A stretch of DNA of 25,167 nt from contig DASXQB010000131.1 in assembly GCA_036493295.1 (NCBI GenBank), positions 1 through 25,167 on the forward strand, read 5' to 3'. Position 1 is the first letter of the stretch; each line of letters opens with the position of its first letter. The DNA is from DATKEU01 sp036493295 (lineage in GTDB: Bacteria > Myxococcota_A > Polyangia > Fen-1088). The notes beneath the pieces were generated by a model. The model was not told where the DNA came from. It saw nothing but the letters and a program-made list of their open reading frames with translations, and did not search any database. Position numbers and translations under genes: made by a program. Shown here one piece after another: positions 1 to 9,169 of the stretch.

Positions 1-423
1 CGCCCGTCGGACAACGACCAGGTGATTCGCCGTCGCCGCGAGTGCATCGGCTGCAGCCGGCGCTTCACCACCTATGAACGCATCGACGAGATCTTGCCCT
101 TGGTGATCAAGAAGGACGATCGCCGCGAGTCGTTCGACCGATCAAAGATCCTGAGCGGATTGAAGAAGGCGTGCTCGAAGCGACCGGTAGCGCTGGAGAC
201 ACTGGAGGCGGCGGTCGACAAGATCGAACGCACGTTGGAAGAGTCGGGCGAAAAAGAAATTCTTTCGTCGCGCATCGGCGACGCGGTGATGGCGGCGCTG
301 CGGGACATCGACGAGGTGGCGTACGTGCGCTTCGCCTCGGTCTATCGATCGTTTCGCGACGTCAACGAGCTGATGACCGAGCTCAAGAGCCTGGTCGAGA
401 CCAAAGGCGGGAGCCGGCGGTGA
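1..423 (+). CDS. nrdR: Transcriptional repressor NrdR (5' end cut by the window)
   Basis: NrdR is a zinc-ribbon/ATP-cone repressor that senses ATP/dATP and binds NrdR boxes upstream of ribonucleotide reductase genes. The reading frame is open from base 1, so the start codon and the first zinc Cys pair (normally about residues 3-6) lie outside the window. Seen here are the conserved IRRRREC run, the second Cys pair CIGC and RFTTYER, which complete the zinc ribbon. An ATP-cone follows, with VIKKDDRRESFDRSKI near its start and YVRFASVYRSFRDV near its end. The stop (421-423) overlaps the GTG proposed for ribD (420-422), so the two are probably translationally coupled. NrdR next to ribD and nusB is a common arrangement in Proteobacteria and relatives. 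Identification is secure; only the 5' end is missing. Confidence 0.95.
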   Translation, partial: RPSDNDQVIRRRRECIGCSRRFTTYERIDEILPLVIKKDDRRESFDRSKILSGLKKACSKRPVALETLEAAVDKIERTLEESGEKEILSSRIGDAVMAALRDIDEVAYVRFASVYRSFRDVNELMTELKSLVETKGGSRR

Positions 424-1601
424 GGGGCGGGCGGCGGCCTGGGCCGCGTTCGCCGGCGGACGCCGCCGACCAACGGTTCATGCGCCGGGCGTTGGCCCTG
501 GCTGAACGCGGGCGGGGCAGCACGCGGCCGAACCCGGTGGTCGGCGCGGTGATCGTTCGCGCCGGGCGCCTGCTGGCGGCCGGCTTTCATCGCCGGGCCG
601 GCGCCCCGCACGCCGAGATCGAAGCGCTGACGGCGTTGCAGCGTGCTGGCGGCGACGCGCGCGGAGCCACGTTGTACGTGAACCTCGAGCCGTGCTGTCA
701 CGTCGGCCGTACCGGGCCTTGCAGCGACGCGATCATCGCCGCCGGCTTCGCCCGCGTGGTCGTCGCCTGTCGCGATCCAAATCCCCAGGTGAACGGGCGC
801 GGCTTGCGGGCGTTGCGCCGGGCCGGTGTCAGCGTGGACGTCGGTTGCTTGGCCGCGCAGGCGCTGGCCGCCAATCGGGCGTTCTTCGTGTGGATCACGC
901 GGCGCAGACCGCTGGTCACGGTGAAGGCGGCGGCGACGCTGGACGGTTTCATCGCGCCGCGGGTGCGGCCCAAGCGGCGGGCGCCTGTGTGGCTGACCGG
1001 CGACGACGCGCGCCGGGTCGCTCATGAATTGCGCGGCCAGCACGACGCGGTGCTGGTCGGCGCGGGCACGGTGGCGGCGGACGATCCCTTGCTGACCGTG
1101 CGCCTGGCGTCCCGCAAACGGCCACGCGCGGGACAGCCCTTGCGCATCGTTCTCGACGGCCGGCTGCGCACGTCGCCGCGAGCGCGTGTGCTGGCTGGCA
1201 GCGCCGCGGGCGCCGCGACAGTGGTGGTGGGCGCGGTGGGCGCGCCGGCAGTCCGAGCGCGAGGGTTGGCGCGGGCGGGAGCGACGGTGGCGCTGCTGCG
1301 GGCGCGCGCCGGTCGCGTGCCCTTGCTTGGTCTGCTGCGCTGGCTGGCCGCGCGCGACATTCAATCAGTGCTGGTTGAGGGTGGTGCCGACGTGCTGGGC
1401 GCCTTCATCGACGCGCGCCTGGTCGATCGGGTGGCGATTTTCGTCGCGCCGCGCTTGCTGGGCGGCGGTGTGCCGCTGGCGGCGGGCGTGGGGGCGGCGA
1501 TCTCCGACAGCCTGCGCCTGGGGCCGATCGCGGTGCGCTCCGTCGGAGACGATCTTTTGCTGACCGCCGACGTCATCGCGCGCGTCCCAGGCGGACCGTG
1601 A
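420..1601 (+). CDS. ribD: Bifunctional riboflavin biosynthesis protein RibD (deaminase/reductase)
   Basis: RibD deaminates the pyrimidinone product of GTP cyclohydrolase II and then reduces its ribosyl side chain with NADPH. The protein is 393 residues from GTG 420 (E. coli RibD is 367). The N-terminal cytidine-deaminase-type domain (about 20-155) carries the zinc site: HAE at 64-66 and PCCHVGRTGPC at 91-101, giving H64, C92 and C101. TRPNPVVGAV precedes it. The reductase domain (about 160-390) includes VTVKAAATLDG, the VGAGTVAADDPLLTVR segment and VEGGADVLGAF. GTG 420 was chosen because it overlaps the nrdR stop as GTGA. ATG 480 is an alternative and would leave MRRALALAERG at the N-terminus. 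It is the first of four consecutive rib genes. It is Arg/Ala-rich like its neighbours, and nothing looks broken. Confidence 0.95.
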   Translation: MRGGRRPGPRSPADAADQRFMRRALALAERGRGSTRPNPVVGAVIVRAGRLLAAGFHRRAGAPHAEIEALTALQRAGGDARGATLYVNLEPCCHVGRTGPCSDAIIAAGFARVVVACRDPNPQVNGRGLRALRRAGVSVDVGCLAAQALAANRAFFVWITRRRPLVTVKAAATLDGFIAPRVRPKRRAPVWLTGDDARRVAHELRGQHDAVLVGAGTVAADDPLLTVRLASRKRPRAGQPLRIVLDGRLRTSPRARVLAGSAAGAATVVVGAVGAPAVRARGLARAGATVALLRARAGRVPLLGLLRWLAARDIQSVLVEGGADVLGAFIDARLVDRVAIFVAPRLLGGGVPLAAGVGAAISDSLRLGPIAVRSVGDDLLLTADVIARVPGGP

Positions 1602-1607
1602 CCTGGG

Positions 1608-1616
1608 TGCTATAAT
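1608..1616 (+). promoter_or_regulatory. Extended -10 promoter upstream of ribE
   Basis: TGCTATAAT is a perfect extended -10 element (TG, one base, TATAAT), striking in such GC-rich DNA. It lies in the only sizeable gap of the rib cluster, 42 bases before the ribE ATG. No good -35 is visible at 16-18 bases, which extended -10 promoters can tolerate. Transcription would start near 1623 and give a leader of about 36 bases. That is too short for an FMN riboswitch, and none is seen. This is an inference from motif match only. Confidence 0.5.
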
Positions 1617-1658
1617 GGCCGCCCAATCGCCGGCAAATTGCGGCGAAAGCCCAGCCTC

Positions 1659-2331
1659 ATGTTTACCGGAATCATCGAAGCGACCGGCCTGGTCGCCGCA
1701 TTCGATCGCCAGCCGTCGGGTGGCGTGCGGCTGGCGGTGACCACCACGCTTCCTGTGCACGAGCTGCCGCTGGGGGCCAGCATCGCCGTCGACGGCGTCT
1801 GTTTGACCGTGGTCGAACGCGGTCCCGGTCGATTCGCCGCTGACTTGGGTCCGGAGACTTTGGCCTGCACGACGCTGGACGCGTTTTCCGTCGGGGCGCG
1901 CGTTCATCTGGAACGCCCGTTGCGCCTCGGCGATGCGCTGGGCGGTCACCTGGTCGCCGGGCACGTCGACGGCGTGGGAACCATCGTGGCGCGCCGGCCG
2001 CTGGGCGACGCGCTGGAGTTGCAGGTGACCGCGCCGCCGGCGGTGGTGCCCACGCTGGTGCCGAAGGGGTCGATCACCGTAGATGGCGTCAGCCTGACGG
2101 TGAACAAGGTCGACAGCGATCAATTTTCTGTCACGCTGATTCCGCACACGCTGGCGGTGACGACGTTGGGGGAGAAAATGGTAGGGGCGCGGGTGAACCT
2201 GGAAGGCGATCTGATCGCCAAGCACGTCGACCGGCTGGTCCGGGCGCGGCTGGGAGCGGCCGTGGCGGCGAACGGCGAAGCCAAAGACGAGCCGGCGCGC
2301 GAAGGTTTGTCGCTTGAAACGTTGAGGAAGC

Positions 2332-2345
<14 letters not shown>
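1659..2345 (+). CDS. ribE: Riboflavin synthase, alpha chain
   Basis: This enzyme dismutates two molecules of 6,7-dimethyl-8-ribityllumazine into riboflavin and the pyrimidinedione, as a trimer. The 228-residue product has the two tandem lumazine-binding repeats. Repeat 1 begins with the hallmark MFTGIIEATG at the N-terminus and has SIAVDGVCLTVV. Repeat 2 begins GGHLVAGHVDGVG (about residue 95) and has SITVDGVSLTVNKV, with FSVTLIPHT further on. ATG 1659 was chosen because MFTGIIE is the invariant family N-terminus; a TTG at 1638 in the same frame would add seven unconserved residues. Its 3' end overlaps ribBA by 14 bases. It lies downstream of an extended -10 element, so ribE-ribBA-ribH may be transcribed separately from ribD as well as with it. 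Confidence 0.97.
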
Positions 2346-3540
<1,195 letters not shown>

Positions 3541-3542
3541 CC

Positions 3543-4112
3543 ATGTCGAACCTGCGAGACAAATTCAGCGGCAAGATTCACGAGGGCATGCTGACCGCGC
3601 AAGGTCGGCGGTTCGCGGTGGTGGCCGCTCGCTTCAACGATTTCATCGTCGAGAAGCTGATCGACGGCGCGCTGGACGCCCTGCGCCGCACCGGCGCCGC
3701 CGACGGCGACATCGAGATCTTCCGCTGCCCGGGCGCGATGGAGCTGCCGGGGCTGGTCCGGCGCGTGGCCGACAGTGATCGCTTTGACGGCATCATCTGC
3801 CTGGGCGCAGTGATCCGCGGGGCCACGCCACACTTTGATCTGGTGGTGGGCGAGGCGACCGCAGGCGTGGCACGCATCGCCGCCGACGCGCGCGCCGCCA
3901 TCGCTTACGGCGTCCTGGCCTGCGAGAACATCGAACAAGCGGTCGAGCGCGCCGGTACCAAGGCCGGCAACCGCGGCTATGACGCGGCCATGGTGGCGTT
4001 GGAGATGGCAGACCTCTACGCGCAGATGCGCGCCCCGGTGGATGTTGGGGTTGGCGGCGACGCCGACGTCGATCGCCAGGCGCCGCCTTCGATCGGCCGA
4101 CGCAGCAAGTGA
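3543..4112 (+). CDS. ribH: 6,7-dimethyl-8-ribityllumazine synthase
   Basis: RibH condenses the butanone phosphate made by RibB with the ribityl-pyrimidinedione to form the lumazine substrate of riboflavin synthase. It usually assembles into pentamers or icosahedral shells. Conserved features are VVAARFNDFIVEKLIDGA (the aromatic binding the pyrimidine ring), CPGAMELPG, GAVIRGATPHFDLVVGEA with the catalytic His of TPHFD, and ERAGTKAGNRGYDAAMVALEMA. The usual GVLTxDTxEQA loop reads GVLACENIEQA here, a mild variation. At 189 residues it is longer than the common ~155. The extra residues form an unconserved C-terminal tail (VGVGGDADVDRQAPPS). ATG 3543 is preceded by an AAGG-type ribosome site and lies 2 bases after the ribBA stop. 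Confidence 0.95.
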   Translation: MSNLRDKFSGKIHEGMLTAQGRRFAVVAARFNDFIVEKLIDGALDALRRTGAADGDIEIFRCPGAMELPGLVRRVADSDRFDGIICLGAVIRGATPHFDLVVGEATAGVARIAADARAAIAYGVLACENIEQAVERAGTKAGNRGYDAAMVALEMADLYAQMRAPVDVGVGGDADVDRQAPPSIGRRSK

Positions 4113-4119
4113 TGCACTG

Positions 4120-4581
4120 ATGGTTGGAACGCGCAGAAGATCGCGCGAGGTCGCGCTGCAGATCATTCATCAGATGGATCTGTCCCCCGAGATGGAAGTC
4201 GGCGCCGCCTTGCGCGCCTACTTCGACAACCTGTGGCCCGATGCCACCGCCCACGACTGGGACGAAGACGGCAACCTGCCGCCGTCGGTGGAGCAGCCGC
4301 TGATCGAAGAGTTGGTGCGCGGGTTCGCCCAGCACCGCGGCGAGCTGGACGAACTTTTGGCCGGCCTGTCGCGCAACTGGCGGGTGGAACGGATGTCGCC
4401 GGTGGACCGCAACGTCATCCGCCTGGGCCTGTACGAACTGAAATACAACCAGAGCGTGCCGATCAACGTCGTCATCAACGAAGCGATCGAGCTGGCCAAG
4501 CGTTTCGGCACCGCCGAGGGGGCGGGGTTCGTCAACGGCATGTTGGATCGAGCCGTGACCGAGCTGGGCATCCGTCCGTAG
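4120..4581 (+). CDS. nusB: Transcription antitermination factor NusB
   Basis: NusB binds boxA RNA with NusE (S10) and supports antitermination on rRNA operons. The 153-residue helical protein shows the N-terminal RRRSREVALQIIHQMDL (RNA-binding face). The C-terminal core follows, with VERMSPVDRNVIRLGLYEL, then PINVVINEAIELAKRFGT, then FVNGMLDRA. A moderately longer acidic loop (about 40-60, with DWDEDGNLPPS) sits between the first helices. ATG 4120 lies 8 bases after ribH, and ribH-nusB adjacency is one of the best-conserved neighbourhoods in bacteria. Nothing suggests loss of function. Confidence 0.95.
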   Translation: MVGTRRRSREVALQIIHQMDLSPEMEVGAALRAYFDNLWPDATAHDWDEDGNLPPSVEQPLIEELVRGFAQHRGELDELLAGLSRNWRVERMSPVDRNVIRLGLYELKYNQSVPINVVINEAIELAKRFGTAEGAGFVNGMLDRAVTELGIRP

Positions 4582-4586
4582 GAACC

Positions 4587-5108
4587 ATGCAGATCGGGTT
4601 TCTGCCGGTCGAGCTCGCCCGCTGGGATCAGGCCAAGCCCGGCGAGCTGTTGACGGTCGGTTTCTGGAGCGACGTTCGTCCGCTGCGCGGCGCGCCCGGG
4701 CTTTTGGACTGGCGCCTGTGCGGCAAGCTGTCGGCCTGGATCGCTTCCGGCAAGGTGGTCGGCACCGACGGCGAGCAGACGCTGTTTCCCAGCGGCGGCC
4801 GCCTGCCGTGGAAGCTGGTGCTGGTGGCGGGTCTGGGCCGACGCGCCGATTTCACCGAGAAAAAATTTCGCGCCGTGGTCCATCGCATCGTCAAGACCAT
4901 GCGCGGCCTGGGCCTTCAGCGCGTGGCGATGGCCCTGCCGGGGCGGGGTGAAAGCACCGGCATCCCGGCGCGGCGTGCGCTGGATTTGGTCATCCACGAA
5001 AGCGAAGAAGTCCAACCCGGCATCCTGACCGACCTGACCGTCATCGACGTGCCGACCGCCCAAAAAGAAATGACGGATCTGCTGCGCCAGCGCGGCATAC
5101 GCGGATAG
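4587..5108 (+). CDS. Stand-alone peptidase M17 (leucyl aminopeptidase) N-terminal domain protein
   Basis: The 173-residue product resembles the N-terminal, macro-like domain of M17 leucyl aminopeptidases. It has an early strand (IGFLPVELARWDQ), a central KLVLVAGLGRRADFTEKKFR segment matching the 'GLG...' strand and helix of that domain, and then VKTMRGLGLQRVAMALPG. The catalytic C-terminal metallopeptidase domain, with its NTDAEGR signature, is absent. The next gene starts in a different frame about 50 bases on, and that gap holds no remnant of a peptidase. It is therefore unlikely to be a protease; a ligand-binding or regulatory role is possible but unproven. It follows nusB by 5 bases and probably shares its transcript. 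The domain call rests on fold-level resemblance. Confidence 0.6.
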   Translation: MQIGFLPVELARWDQAKPGELLTVGFWSDVRPLRGAPGLLDWRLCGKLSAWIASGKVVGTDGEQTLFPSGGRLPWKLVLVAGLGRRADFTEKKFRAVVHRIVKTMRGLGLQRVAMALPGRGESTGIPARRALDLVIHESEEVQPGILTDLTVIDVPTAQKEMTDLLRQRGIRG

Positions 5109-5160
5109 CTGGGCGAGGCTCGAATTTGCGTCGCTGCCGATTTCGGCCGACGATCGCCGG

Positions 5161-6063
<903 letters not shown>

Positions 6064-6065
6064 CG

Positions 6066-6095
6066 TTGACCGGGCGCGATCGCGTCAGGTATACG
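6066..6095 (+). promoter_or_regulatory. Possible sigma-70-type promoter for scpA-scpB
   Basis: TTGACC (6066-6071) and TATACG (6090-6095) are separated by 18 bases, in the 141-base gap between xerD and scpA. The -35 matches five of six consensus bases and the -10 four of six. The start would be near 6102, leaving a leader of about 100 bases that contains no structure I can name. This is a weak inference by motif match. Confidence 0.4.
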
Positions 6096-6204
6096 AGAGC
6101 GGGCGGCGCATGCGGCGCTGCCGGGTCGCGCTTTTTACCCCCATGAATTTCCCAATTGGTCACGCCAGCACGGCGCGCATCGCGCTGCCCGCGAAGGAGC
6201 GGGC

Positions 6205-7089
6205 GTGAACGCCGACGCCGGCAACGCTCCCTATCGCGTCGCGCTGCCCGAGTTCGAGGGGCCGCTGGATCTGTTGCTGCACCTCTGCAAGACGCACGAG
6301 ATCGAGATCGTGAACATCCCGATCGCCTTCATCACCGAGAAGTATCTTGAGTACCTTGAAGTGATGCAGTCGATGCCGGTGGACATGGCCGCCGACTATC
6401 TGGTCATGGCGGCCACGCTGGCCTATCTGAAATCACGCGAGCTGGTGCCGTCGCCGGAACCGCTGGAGGTGGTGCCTGAAGAGGAAGGCGAGGTCTTAGA
6501 TCCGCGCGAAGAATTAATTCGCCGCCTGCTCCAGTATCAAAAGTACAAGGACGCCGCCGAAAAACTGGGCGCGCGGCCCATCGAAGGCCGCAACGTTTTT
6601 GGGCGCGGCGCCGAGCTTGAAGGTGGCGACGAGCAAAGCCCGCTGGCCGAGCACTCGGTGTGGAAGCTGATCGAGTCGTTCGGCAAGCTGCTGGACAAAG
6701 CCGGAGCCAAGCTGGCCCACCATGACGTGGTCGTCGATCGCATGTCGATCAGCGAGCGCATCAACCAGCTGATCGATCGCATCGAATCGGGCGGCGGGTC
6801 GTTTCGGTTCGATGCTTGTTTCGATCTGCAGTTGCCGGAAGACGAGCTGCGCAACCAGGTGGTGGTGACGCTGCTGGCGATCCTTGAATTGGCGCGATTG
6901 AAGGTGATTCGCGTGCTGGCCGCGCCCGACAGCGAGACGCTGTTCATCGCCCAGGTGCAAGGCGCGGCGCTGGCCGACGCCCGCCAAGCCGAGGTGACGT
7001 CCGCGCACGAAGTGAGCGACGAAACCAGCGATGGGGACGAAAAGTCGGAAGCAAACCCTGCTTCCGGGGAGAAGAATGAAGAAACGTAA
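6205..7089 (+). CDS. scpA: Segregation and condensation protein A (kleisin)
   Basis: ScpA is the kleisin subunit that bridges SMC heads and binds ScpB in bacterial condensin. The 294-residue product has the classic N-terminus FEGPLDLLLHLCKTHEIEI (about 12-30) with DIAFITEKYLEYL-like helices, then MAADYLVMAATLAYLKSREL (about 62-81). An acidic linker and the DPREELIRRLLQYQKYKDAA block follow. The C-terminal winged-helix region contains VVTLLAILELARLKVIRV (about 223-240). The last ~45 residues are an acidic Ser/Glu-rich tail. GTG 6205 is supported by AAGGAG at 6194-6199. The 3' end overlaps scpB by 14 bases, the usual coupled arrangement. Confidence 0.95.
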   Translation: MNADAGNAPYRVALPEFEGPLDLLLHLCKTHEIEIVNIPIAFITEKYLEYLEVMQSMPVDMAADYLVMAATLAYLKSRELVPSPEPLEVVPEEEGEVLDPREELIRRLLQYQKYKDAAEKLGARPIEGRNVFGRGAELEGGDEQSPLAEHSVWKLIESFGKLLDKAGAKLAHHDVVVDRMSISERINQLIDRIESGGGSFRFDACFDLQLPEDELRNQVVVTLLAILELARLKVIRVLAAPDSETLFIAQVQGAALADARQAEVTSAHEVSDETSDGDEKSEANPASGEKNEET

Positions 7090-8374
7090 GAAAAAGGGCG
7101 ACGCGACAACTGAAGCAGCAGGGGTAGCCAGCGAAGCAGCAGACTCCGCCAGCGAAGCAGGAGACGCCGTCACGCCCGGGCCGGATAGCGGCGCCGTGGT
7201 GGAGGTGGTGGATGCGTCCGAGGAGCCGACCCAGGTGAACGACGCGCCGGTGCCCGAGCAGGCGCGCGGCGGGGCAGAGGATGCCACCGATGATCCGCTG
7301 GACGTGGCCATCGATGTGCACCTCGAGGGAGCGCCCGAGACCACCCATCAGTCGCCGACCGAGGTGGTGATGCCGCCCATCGACGCGCCCGACGCCTGGG
7401 ACGGGCCGACGGCGGTGGCGGGGTTGGACGAGGTGGCCGAGTTGGTGGCGCGCTCGGCGCGCCCGGAGCTGGGCGAGGGGCATCCCGGCGACGGGGCCGG
7501 CACGCCGGTGGGCGAGATCGCCGAGCCGACGGCCGAGGCGCCGGCCGAAAACGAAGCGCCCCCGGTCGAATCGACCAGCCGGCTGGAGATGATCATCGAG
7601 AGCCTGATCTTCGCGTCGGACAAACCGCTTGGTCTCAATGAACTCAAACGGCTGGTGAACGAACGCGACGCCAAGAAGCTCACCGCGGCGCTGGAGACGC
7701 TGAAGGCGCGGCACCAGGACACCGGCATTCAGCTGCTGGGCGTGGCGGGCGGCTGGCAGTTCCGCACCAATCCAGAAAATAGCCCGTGGGTAGGCAAGTT
7801 GCTGTCGGGCAAACCGGCGCGGCTGTCGCGCGCCATGCTTGAGACGCTGTCCATCGTCGCTTACCGGCAGCCGATCACCCGACCGGAGATCGACGAGATC
7901 CGCGGTGTCGACTGCGGTCCGGTGCTAAAGACGCTGCTGGATCGAGGGATGGTGCGAATGATCGGGAAGAAGGAAGACGTCGGCCGGCCGATCTTGTACG
8001 GCACCACGCCGGAGTTCCTGCGGACGTTCAGCCTGCGCGATCTCACTGAGCTGCCGACGCTGCGCGAGTTCCACGAGCTGGGCGTGGCGGAGATGGCCAA
8101 GGTCGACGCCGAAGCGCCGCGTCCGTCGGGCGGTGGCGCTGGTGATGCTGCGGTCGCGCCGGTCGTGGCGGCGCCGGCGATGCCGCCGCCCACCGAACTG
8201 TCGGCCGCCGATCCCGACGAGGAAGACGCGCTGCTGTCCGAACTGGAGGACGCCACCAACGCCGCCAGCAAGGCCAGCAAGGCGCGCGAGGCTGGCGACG
8301 CACCGCCAGCAGACGAATCAGCGGGCGTCGAGTCAGCCGCGCCGGCGGCGGCGTCCGATACACCCGAGGGCTGA
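7076..8374 (+). CDS. scpB: Segregation and condensation protein B with long acidic N- and C-terminal extensions
   Basis: ScpB dimers bind the kleisin ScpA in the SMC complex. The conserved two-winged-helix core occupies about residues 169-340 of 432: SRLEMIIESLIFASDKPL, LLGVAGGWQFRTNPE, LSRAMLETLSIVAYRQPITRPEID, then RGMVRMIGKKEDVGRPILYGTTPEFL. Typical ScpB is about 190-200 residues. Here about 165 Ala/Glu/Pro-rich, probably disordered residues precede the core and about 90 follow it. ATG 7076 was chosen because GGGGAG (7067-7072) precedes it and the product begins MKKRKKK. An in-frame ATG at 7031 would add 15 residues. A 13-base exact direct repeat (7127-7139, 7148-7160) lies in the N-terminal extension. 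The gene overlaps scpA and ends 1 base before the next ATG. Confidence 0.93.
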   Translation: MKKRKKKGDATTEAAGVASEAADSASEAGDAVTPGPDSGAVVEVVDASEEPTQVNDAPVPEQARGGAEDATDDPLDVAIDVHLEGAPETTHQSPTEVVMPPIDAPDAWDGPTAVAGLDEVAELVARSARPELGEGHPGDGAGTPVGEIAEPTAEAPAENEAPPVESTSRLEMIIESLIFASDKPLGLNELKRLVNERDAKKLTAALETLKARHQDTGIQLLGVAGGWQFRTNPENSPWVGKLLSGKPARLSRAMLETLSIVAYRQPITRPEIDEIRGVDCGPVLKTLLDRGMVRMIGKKEDVGRPILYGTTPEFLRTFSLRDLTELPTLREFHELGVAEMAKVDAEAPRPSGGGAGDAAVAPVVAAPAMPPPTELSAADPDEEDALLSELEDATNAASKASKAREAGDAPPADESAGVESAAPAAASDTPEG

Positions 8375-8375
8375 C

Positions 8376-9098
8376 ATGCGGTTGCAAAGATTCCTGGCCC
8401 AGGCCGGCGTGGCTTCGCGCCGATCGGCGGAGCAGCTCATCGCCGGCGGCTCGGTGAAGGTGAATGGCGCGGCGGTCACCGCGCCGGGCACGCTGGTTGG
8501 CCGCGACGATAAGGTCGAGGTCGACGGCCGTCGCGTCTACCCCGAGCGGCCGATTTATCGGCTGATGCTGAAGCCGCGCGCCTGCCTGGCCACGCTGAAG
8601 CCGACCGCCGACCGCCCGACGCTGGCCCGTTACCTGCGCGACGCCGAGCCCGGCCTGCAGGTGGTGGCGCCGCTGGATTTTCCCGCCGAAGGTCTGGTCC
8701 TGCTGACCAACGACGGCGAGCTGGCCGAACGAGTGGCCAAGCCACGACGCGGGCCGGGGATCCCGATGACCTATCACCTCAAGCTGCAGGGCAAGCTCAA
8801 CGACGACGAGATCACGCGCTTGCTGCGCGGCTGGCGCTGGGAAGGCCGCTTGATCAGGCCGCAAGCGATCGACGCGCTGGCCGCCACCGACAAGAACATG
8901 TGGCTGGAGATGGTGGTCGACGAGACGCGGCCGCGCGCGCTGAAGGCGGCGGGCGAGTTGATTCGCCACACGCTGTTGAAGATCTCGCGCGTGCGGCTGG
9001 GCGGCCTGTCGTTTGAAGGTTTGCCGATGGGTGGCTGGCGCGATCTGACGAAGGTTGAAGTGGCCGATCTGCGGCGTCGCGCCGGCCTCGAAGCCTGA
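8376..9098 (+). CDS. Divergent RsuA/RluB-family rRNA pseudouridine synthase
   Basis: This family isomerises specific uridines in rRNA. The 240-residue product starts with an S4 RNA-binding domain (MRLQRFLAQAGVASRRSAEQL ... VKVNG, about 1-50). The synthase domain has the landmark LDFPAEGLVLLTNDGELAERV (100-120). D101 is in the catalytic Asp position, but the consensus GRLDxxTxGLL is altered: the Gly-Arg before Leu-Asp is Ala-Pro and the Thr is Ala. HP.....K.Y becomes KPRRGPGIPMTYHLKL. The C-terminal NRQIRRM motif is replaced by ETRPRALKAAGELI. It is therefore an intact-length but divergent member whose activity or target may differ. Adjacency to scpB (1-base gap) is the standard location of rluB. 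The function is inferred from context plus the partial motif. Confidence 0.75.
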   Translation: MRLQRFLAQAGVASRRSAEQLIAGGSVKVNGAAVTAPGTLVGRDDKVEVDGRRVYPERPIYRLMLKPRACLATLKPTADRPTLARYLRDAEPGLQVVAPLDFPAEGLVLLTNDGELAERVAKPRRGPGIPMTYHLKLQGKLNDDEITRLLRGWRWEGRLIRPQAIDALAATDKNMWLEMVVDETRPRALKAAGELIRHTLLKISRVRLGGLSFEGLPMGGWRDLTKVEVADLRRRAGLEA

Positions 9099-9154
9099 CG
9101 CGTCACGCGCCGGGCGCGCCGGCGGACGTTTCCGCTTCTCGGCGGGGCGGACAG

Positions 9155-9163
9155 TGATAAAAC
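9155..9163 (+). promoter_or_regulatory. Candidate leaderless -10 element of purH
   Basis: TGATAAAAC resembles an extended -10 (TG, one base, TAAAAC) and ends 6 bases before the purH GTG. The last base of the hexamer is C rather than T, so this is the weakest member of the series of start-proximal hexamers in this window. No Shine-Dalgarno sequence is seen for purH. Confidence 0.35.
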
Positions 9164-9169
9164 TTTCGC

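Noticed and set aside
171..419. Upstream extension of the ribD frame to 171.
   Set aside because: This part lies inside nrdR in another frame and encodes an Arg/Gly-rich sequence without deaminase features. Conserved RibD sequence begins after 420.
1602..1658. FMN riboswitch ahead of ribE.
   Set aside because: The gap is only 57 bases and contains none of the conserved RFN-element segments.
5109..5160. Remnant of a peptidase M17 catalytic domain after the orphan N-domain.
   Set aside because: Only 52 bases lie before xerD and none of the conserved catalytic sequence is present.
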